Shown: piece after piece, positions 57,868-64,000 of the stretch
Layout: each line of letters starts with the position of its first letter
Position numbering within the stretch: position 1 is the stretch's first letter
Origin: Bisporella sp. PMI_857
Lineage: Eukaryota; Ascomycota; Leotiomycetes; Helotiales; Helotiaceae
Direction of reading: 5' to 3'
NCBI GenBank assembly: GCA_021307315.1
Contig: JAJSPD010000042.1
Span: forward strand, 62,001-126,000
DNA: 64,000 bases
Made by a program: the position numbers and the translations under genes
The notes under the pieces: model-generated
Told to the model about the DNA's origin: nothing
The model's database searches: none
The model's input: the letters and a program-made list of their open reading frames with translations, nothing else

Positions 57868-59512
57868 ATGGGGAGACCAGTTAAAGAAAGACAAAGGGCC
57901 AAGAAACCAAAGGTCAAAACGGGTTGCATTACTTGCAAGTAAGCTATATTATGTAAAGCGTTGAAACGATAATAACCTCATGTGTAGGCATCGAAGGATA
58001 AAATGTGGAGAAGAAAAGCCACATTGTAGCAGATGCACAAGCACAGGACGGAAATGTGATGGGTATGAGCCAGTACCCCAACCAAGGAGTTTTCCATCAA
58101 GTTTTGATCATAGCGCAATGATAAGCCTGCCCGTAAATATTGGCGGAGATGTGGAGGAGCGGAGGAGTTTCCAATTCTTCTACGAGAAAACCATGCCAGA
58201 GATATCTGGCTATATCCCATCCGATTTCTGGAGCAAGTTAGTCTTGCCTGCAACTCAAGCCGACCCCACTGTACTACATGCCGTGATAGCGCTCAGCGCT
58301 ATTCATGAAATATCAACTACCATTCAAAAAGATGATGTGTGGTTGGCCAGACAAAATTTTGCCATCCAACAGAGCGCTAAGGCGGTGCGATATTGCTGCT
58401 CCCTTCCGCCAGCTGCGTCTCGTTCAGTTGAAGTGGCCCTGACCTCTAGCATTTTATTCTTTTTCGTTGAGTCATTTCAGAAAAACCATCGCGCAGCATT
58501 ATTTCACCTGGACTGGGGAATGAGAATTCTCCGAGATTCGCTCTCGGATGATCCCGAACCAGAAACAAAAAGCCCTCCTGAGAACTTGATTTTTGATAAG
58601 GCACTCGTCAAGAAAATATTGGTACCGATCTTCGCTCGTCTGGATATATCTGCAAATAATTATATGGAGGATAGACGCATTAAGTACGACCAACTCTTCG
58701 ACCACGCTGAAAGTGCATTCGATGCAGTGTCAATCCCGGTCGCTTTCTCATCGTTGAAAGAGGCGGATGAAAGTTTGGTAATGTTGTTATATTGGATGTT
58801 AAACTTTTATCAAACTACCCGCTGCACATACTGGACGTTTAACCTTCACCAAACCGCTCAATCTCAAGAGCCGTTGAATGTCCCTGGCCCAGACACCCTT
58901 CGGGGGCAATGCAGCAGAGTACACAATGAGCTCGAGGTCTTACTCCGAGACTGGCTAGAGGCGTTAAATGGCTTTGTCAAACAACGTGGCACCAATATGG
59001 AGACAAGACAGCTCCGTGCTGTAGTGATGTTGAAAGCAAGGCATCTCATAGCCTCGATCTCGAACCAGGCTAAACGAACGCCTGATGATATGGGATTTGA
59101 TAATTACAGCCCTGAATTCGAGCGTATAATAAGCCTATCTAGCTCGCTGCTTCTCCACCCTTCCTATTCTGTGGACCTGAACCTCGCGTATCCTCTATAC
59201 GCTACAGCATGTATGTGCCGAGATCCAATTATACGCAGAAGAGCGCTTGCTCTGTTAAAAAAATGTCCTCAGATAGAAGGTGTATGGAATTCAGACGTGT
59301 TTATTGCAATTGCAGAGTGGGTACTACAAAAAGAGGAGGGAGGCTTGGGTGAAGTTTTGACGGCTAAAGATATTCCACCTTCAGCTCGGATTTCTGTGTT
59401 GTACAAGAGATTTTTGTTTGGGGAGAGAAAGTGCCTGATCAAATATTATCAAAAAGCAACATGTGCGGATGGACCGAATAAATTCTTGCGGAAGGAGGTT
59501 ATTGAATGGTAG
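57868..59512 (+). CDS. Zn2Cys6 binuclear-cluster transcription factor
   Basis: 531 aa fungal regulator. Exons 57868-57938 and 57988-59512; the 49 nt intron (GTAAGC...GTGTAG) falls inside the zinc cluster, joining TGCITCK|HRRIKCGEEKPHC. Cysteines at residues 20, 23, 30, 37, 40 and 47 make C-x2-C-x6-C-x6-C-x2-C-x6-C. Basic residues before (KERQRAKKPKVKTG) and between them contact DNA. The rest is the helical middle region of this class (PTVLHAVIALSAIHE, AVRYCCSLPPAAS, FHLDWGMRILRDS), without a separate activation motif. It is the nearest regulator to the cyclase and methyltransferase genes and might control them (inference). Start chosen because it gives a complete cluster with a basic lead-in. 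Confidence 0.93.
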
Positions 59513-61056
59513 TTCTTCCAATTGAGTAGAGTTACAATGGCACGTAGCTATGTTTCACTGAGATTATTTGCTCTATACGATTCGACACTTCATTGTGATG
59601 CAAAATCTATTTTACGGAATCCAATGGTTTTACTCATGGATTTGGTTCTTCCAGATGGTAATAATTTCCAACAAACCTTAGTCGAAGAAAGGTAGTCCTG
59701 TAATGGACAATTTGAGATTATCTGACGTAGGAATAGATGGTAACATTCAGAAGTCAATGATAAAGTGGGTTCTGGTAAATTTCTCATACTGTCTGACCAA
59801 AATATAAGATCTTCTTCCTTTGGCTTGATTCAACTAATTCAATAGCAGGGTAAAGAACGAAAGGACGGATGATACTCTGGTCTACAAATTTACAGAGGAA
59901 TACTAGAAGGGGGAGCGGGGCTCATACTGCTTGTATCTAAGCAGGCTTTTGGATATGGTTGGCTGTTATGTTTGATTATGTGGTAATTACAGGTAAGTAA
60001 TATGACATGAACAAGAAAACGACTATGATTACAGGTATGATGGCGGACAGAGAGCCACTAGTATCTTTTGACGCTACACTAACCGTTCCAGCCCCTGCAG
60101 AATCATTTACTGCCGGTGCCTGGATTTGGAAGAGTTGATGGAAAACTAAATATCTCCCAAAAGGTCCCAAATTTAACCTCAAGTTTGCAATTAATTAGTA
60201 GCTAAGCATGACCCCGGAGAAATATTGATTCAGTACTGAGTGTTCGTTTCGATATTTTCACCTCAGGGTCATGGTCATAAAGACTTTTTGATGGCTTCTC
60301 CCAGCCAATTCTGGATTACGACTCTTCTACAAGTTTGTTCTTGATTAAGTTCCTCCGACAACGAAGTAACTTACCCCTATTTTTTATATTGATTACGCGT
60401 CCTTACATCTCACGTATCATCTCTCCAGCTTCCACTACCACTCCAAACCTGCCTTCCTCCTTCAATATTCTACAAAACGCATTTTACCCGGTCTCGGCAA
60501 AGTTACCGATTACCGAGAATCTGCCTAAATCCAGCTTCTCGGAAAGATGGCTCGCTCAGATCTTGATATATTTCAGCCCTTGTAGATTTAGGATTAAGCT
60601 TTTGCGGGGTACATTCTAAACCTGGATTTTAGGCAGTTTGCAGCGTTGCCCTAATCGGATGTTGTCACCCGTTCACATTGTACAGAGTGGCAGATTCTTG
60701 TTCCGAAATAAGTCAAAGGTGCTCTCCAAGCTCATTCTTGACTGGCTGATTTCGGGTCCTTGAAAGCGAGCCTGTGACTTTCATTTTCACATTTATCCAG
60801 GTGGTTGAAACCATTCATGATCCTGTTGCTGTTACTTCATTGCGTTTGAAGGGCATCGATTATTTTATATGTATTAGGAGAGAGCTTATGATGCTTCGGA
60901 TCTTGTTCCTGTATTAATAGTCAATGTGTAACAATCTGGGAGCACCCAATATGTTAAACTTGAATAGAAATCCCATACAATACAGCTGCCAAATGAATCC
61001 CACGTGGGTTGATATTAATAGTTCGCTATCACCTGTTACCCCAGTTACTTTCCCGC

Positions 61057-61063
61057 GGCTAAA
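61057..61063 (+). promoter_or_regulatory. Candidate XlnR/Xyr1 site GGCTAAA
   Basis: Exact match to the full GGCTAAA site of the fungal xylanase regulator, 175 bp before the CE5 start and about 70 bp above its TATA box. Position and gene function make it a good candidate, though not proven. Confidence 0.55.
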
Positions 61064-61130
61064 AAAGATCAGACGAAATGGCACACTAGTCTAACAATTT
61101 GCCTAGATAGAGCTCTACTTACTCAATTAG

Positions 61131-61138
61131 TATAAATA
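61131..61138 (+). promoter_or_regulatory. TATA box of the CE5 gene
   Basis: TATAAATA lies 100 bp before the ATG, a normal distance for a strongly regulated secreted enzyme. Confidence 0.6.
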
Positions 61139-61237
61139 TATCCATACTTTGCTTAAGAATAAACTTTGGTCTTTGTTTGTCTCTATTAGATCAACCTACC
61201 ACCGAAGTACCTAATCTAACTTCAACAATTACAGGCC

Positions 61238-62252
61238 ATGTTGTCAACTGCCGCAGCTCTCCTCCTCGCAGGGCAAGCCTTTGCCTCGCCTGCCAATATC
61301 GATGCCCGCCAAAGCTGTCCTGAGATCCACATATTTGGAGCCCGTGAAACCACTGCTCCGGCAGGATACGGCACAGCCAGTGTCGTTGTAAACCTCATTC
61401 TGAACGCATATCCTGGATCAACCGCTGAAGCAATCGTGTATCCCGCTTGTGGTGGACAAGCAAGCTGTGGAGGGACAAGTTATGCAAACTCAGTTGTTGC
61501 TGGCACAAAAGCCGCAGCTGCGGCCGTAAATTCCTTCAACACCAGGTGTCCCACTACTAAGCTAGTCCTAGTTGGTTATTCCCAAGTAAGCCCACCCTTA
61601 GACAAGATCCTACAGTATACAACAAGCACAAGATTGAAAGGCCATTGAACACTGACTAATAATTCTTGTAGGGAGGTCAGATCTTTGACAACGCCTTCTG
61701 CGGTGGCGGAGATACCAATTCAGGTATAACCGATACCTCAGTTCCAATACAAGCTTCCGCCATCAACATGATCGCAGCTGCCATCTTCCAGGGCGATCCT
61801 CGTTATATAGCAGGTCTTCCATACAATGTCGGCACATGCCAAGCCTCTGGAGTAAGTGCATATCCTCTCTCTTCTATCAAGTATATATCTAACAATCATA
61901 GTTTGCACCCCGCCCCGCTGGATTCCAGTGCCCATCTGCATCCAAGATCCAGTCTTACTGCGATTCCCCAGATCCCTACTGCTGCAACGGCAGCGACGCA
62001 AATGCTCATCAGCAATACGGTGCCAAGTATGGTCAAGCAGCATTGACATTCGTGAAGAGCAAATTGGCTGCTTCACCTGGTACCCCAGTTACCACGACAA
62101 CTGCGCCTGGTACCACACCTACTGCTCCGTCGGGAGGTGGAACTCTACCAAAATATGCTCAATGCGGCGGACAAGGATGGACTGGTAGCGGAACCTGTGT
62201 GGCAGGCACGACGTGCACTTACTCTAACCAGTGGTACTCACAGTGCTTGTAA
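61238..62252 (+). CDS. Secreted CE5 acetylxylan esterase/cutinase-fold enzyme with CBM1
   Basis: 292 aa from exons 61238-61585, 61672-61851 and 61902-62252. Signal peptide ~16 residues ([16 protein letters not shown]). The CE5 alpha/beta-hydrolase domain spans about residues 26-228 ([19 protein letters not shown]). The triad is S115 in GYSQGG, D200 in [10 protein letters not shown] and H212 in NAHQQYG; their spacing (85 and 97 from Ser) equals that of the known acetylxylan esterases, so this activity is more likely than cutin hydrolysis. A Thr/Pro linker ([18 protein letters not shown]) leads to a C-terminal family 1 cellulose-binding module ([18 protein letters not shown] and [13 protein letters not shown]) with four Cys and the planar aromatic residues. 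It would deacetylate xylan while bound to cellulose, complementing GH62. Confidence 0.96.
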
Positions 62253-64000
62253 GGTGGAATTACAGCTGAATTCTACTTGGCGAGAATGAAGAGTCCAGTC
62301 TTGAGCTAGGATCGTAGATGTGGAGGGGGTATATTATGAATTGTGTATATAAGCTACAATTTCAAACACTATTTTCAAGACTATGGTAGTGTTATGTCTT
62401 TCAAGGTCACGAAATTTGTCTTGTTTCGGAATTCAAGCTAATTTTCAACCAGGCGAGAGGTGTTTGCGTAATACGTATACCAACTCGCCCACACAACAGA
62501 AGCCGTTGGGCAACAGTCTCGCCTAGCTGAACATACTAGTGCAAGTTTGTAGCTCAAATATGCATCCTTCATAATTCATTCTTAAAACAACATCTTACTT
62601 ACGTGATGATTGTATAACATCCGAGGTGTCTTACCGAATGGCTTATCACCGACCTTTGATAACCTCATACATAGAGAGTTAGGCATTTCACAGTGCTGTA
62701 GACAACCTCAAGAGACTCAAAGATTGAATTATTCACAAATTTTATTTCTTGCAATGTTGGCTAATTCATTAGTTGGGCATGACTATACTTATTGAAGATC
62801 TCAGCTTTGTCCCTTCTCGGTATTGGGCTTAGTTCCGTACTTGTATTGGCCAATTTTCGATGTATCGAGGTTTATGCCTCACACCTTAACACCTCACGAA
62901 TTGCACTACTACCCTCTTTTCTGTGCCAATTGATACAATTTTTTTGAGATATGCCACAACTGAATTGAAAAATTACTTAAAAAATTCAGGTATAGATTAA
63001 AGGTAGATAAAATATTCAGTATCAAAGTGTGTTCCCGCCAATGACTTCTCGGAAAATGAAATCTTCTTCAATTTTTAAGTAAGCACCGTGATCATTTCCC
63101 AAGGAGACAAACAAGGAGCGTAACGGTTATTATAATAAGAAGTTAATTTATGCAGGACTACTCTTGAAGCTCGCATCTTTGCTCTGTATCCGTGGAAATT
63201 AATGACAGATATTCTCTTGGTAAAACAAACTTCCATCTCAGAAATCGTTGCACATGTTATACTGTGAATCCTGACTACGGCATTCCAATCCACCAAGCGG
63301 ATATATGAGCATCCAAATAACCTTTTAGGGCCAGAACCTTCCATAGTTTAGAGTTGAGCGTTCTCAAGCGTGCAATAGAGTTATAGACTCAGAAAAAGAA
63401 ACAACAAAAAATCTTAAACCCAAAAGTGGCTATCTTTCAGAATCCACTATATGTCGTCTATCGCAATCTCTCTTCTATAAACCATTATAATCACCTCTTA
63501 CGCGAGATTTCTCTCAATTTTGCGCGGATTATAGTGCAAATCAGTGACAACATCGGCACCCTTGCAAATATCATATTCTTTAAGCCTAAGTTTGTTTAGA
63601 TGCGATTTACTTTGAGACATACCATTCCGATAGATCCGAATAAAGACTGCAAAGAGACGCACCATACCGAGTCTTTGTACGCGCCAGATGGTAGGCGCAT
63701 TAAAAATTATGGGAAGCGACTCTAAGAGTGCCTTTATGCTCTTTCAGCCAACTAAGCGCCACTGTGGTGTTAATGCAATCGCCCATTCTGGTAATATGAA
63801 AATCTACGACACATTGCTGATTGTCGCAAACACTAACTATATTATATTTGAGGCGCTATATCCTCGGAACAAAAATCTTATAATTGCGTTCCTTGGCCAC
63901 AAAGGTTAAGGTGAAGTCCATATGGTATATAACTATTCCTGGCAAAATTTTGGGATCGGCTTTGGTCAATTTCAGACTTGCAAATGCTTCCCCTAAGATT
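62253..64000. other. Intergenic to end of window, no supported gene
   Basis: About 1.75 kb with only short frames lacking start context or motifs. I see nothing in it that can be supported. Confidence 0.6.

Larger units (their letters stand above)
59513..61237. other. Intergenic, upstream of the CE5 gene
   Basis: About 1.7 kb. Only short frames without motifs. Promoter signals for the downstream esterase are listed separately. Confidence 0.6.

Overview
The window looks like nuclear DNA of a filamentous ascomycete (Pezizomycotina), probably a plant-associated Leotiomycete. The evidence is short GT-AG introns (mostly 46-90 nt), a nuclear-encoded ATP synthase subunit 9, a fused thiamine enzyme, Zn2Cys6 and bZIP/DUF3425 regulators, secreted plant-cell-wall enzymes, and an AT-rich block holding a stop-riddled transposon as left by RIP-type mutation. 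The assignment below phylum is inference. I saw no tRNA, rRNA or CRISPR signal.

Layout. Bases 1-2160 are an AT-rich wreck of a hAT-type DNA transposon, ending in short ACTCA-type repeats. From 2.2 to 19.6 kb the window is gene-poor: a two-exon bZIP-like regulator (2708-3784, -), an aldo/keto reductase pseudogene broken by frameshifts and a ~290 bp insertion (7433-8753, -), a secreted GH62 arabinofuranosidase (13599-14669, +) and a single-pass membrane protein (16615-17565, -). From 19.6 kb the density rises: DBP9 RNA helicase (six exons, one of 11 nt), a large coiled-coil protein with an overlapping ORF that may be its last exon, a seven-helix PTH11/rhodopsin-like membrane protein, a 247 bp MITE, and a leucine-rich-repeat protein.

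From 36 to 50 kb lies a housekeeping block: TIF5 (eIF5), a bifunctional thiamine-phosphate synthase/hydroxyethylthiazole kinase, ATP9, TTI1 (TTT complex), and an unnamed protein with what looks like a retropepsin fold lacking its catalytic Asp. From 50 to 62 kb the genes are accessory: a secreted GH5 hydrolase, an O-methyltransferase convergent with a cyclase-family hydrolase, a Zn2Cys6 regulator, and a secreted CE5 acetylxylan esterase/cutinase with a C-terminal CBM1.

How they fit: GH62, GH5 and CE5-CBM1 would act outside the cell on plant polysaccharide, GH62 and CE5 on side groups of arabinoxylan. The methyltransferase, cyclase and Zn2Cys6 gene could be a small metabolic cluster, but no backbone synthase is present. 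Exon joins were worked out by hand from splice signals, reading frame and family motifs, and all joined models keep an open frame. The best leads are the degenerate retropepsin-like protein, the MITE, the unresolved exon junction near 27.05 kb, the 11-nt exon in DBP9 and the insertion in the reductase pseudogene.
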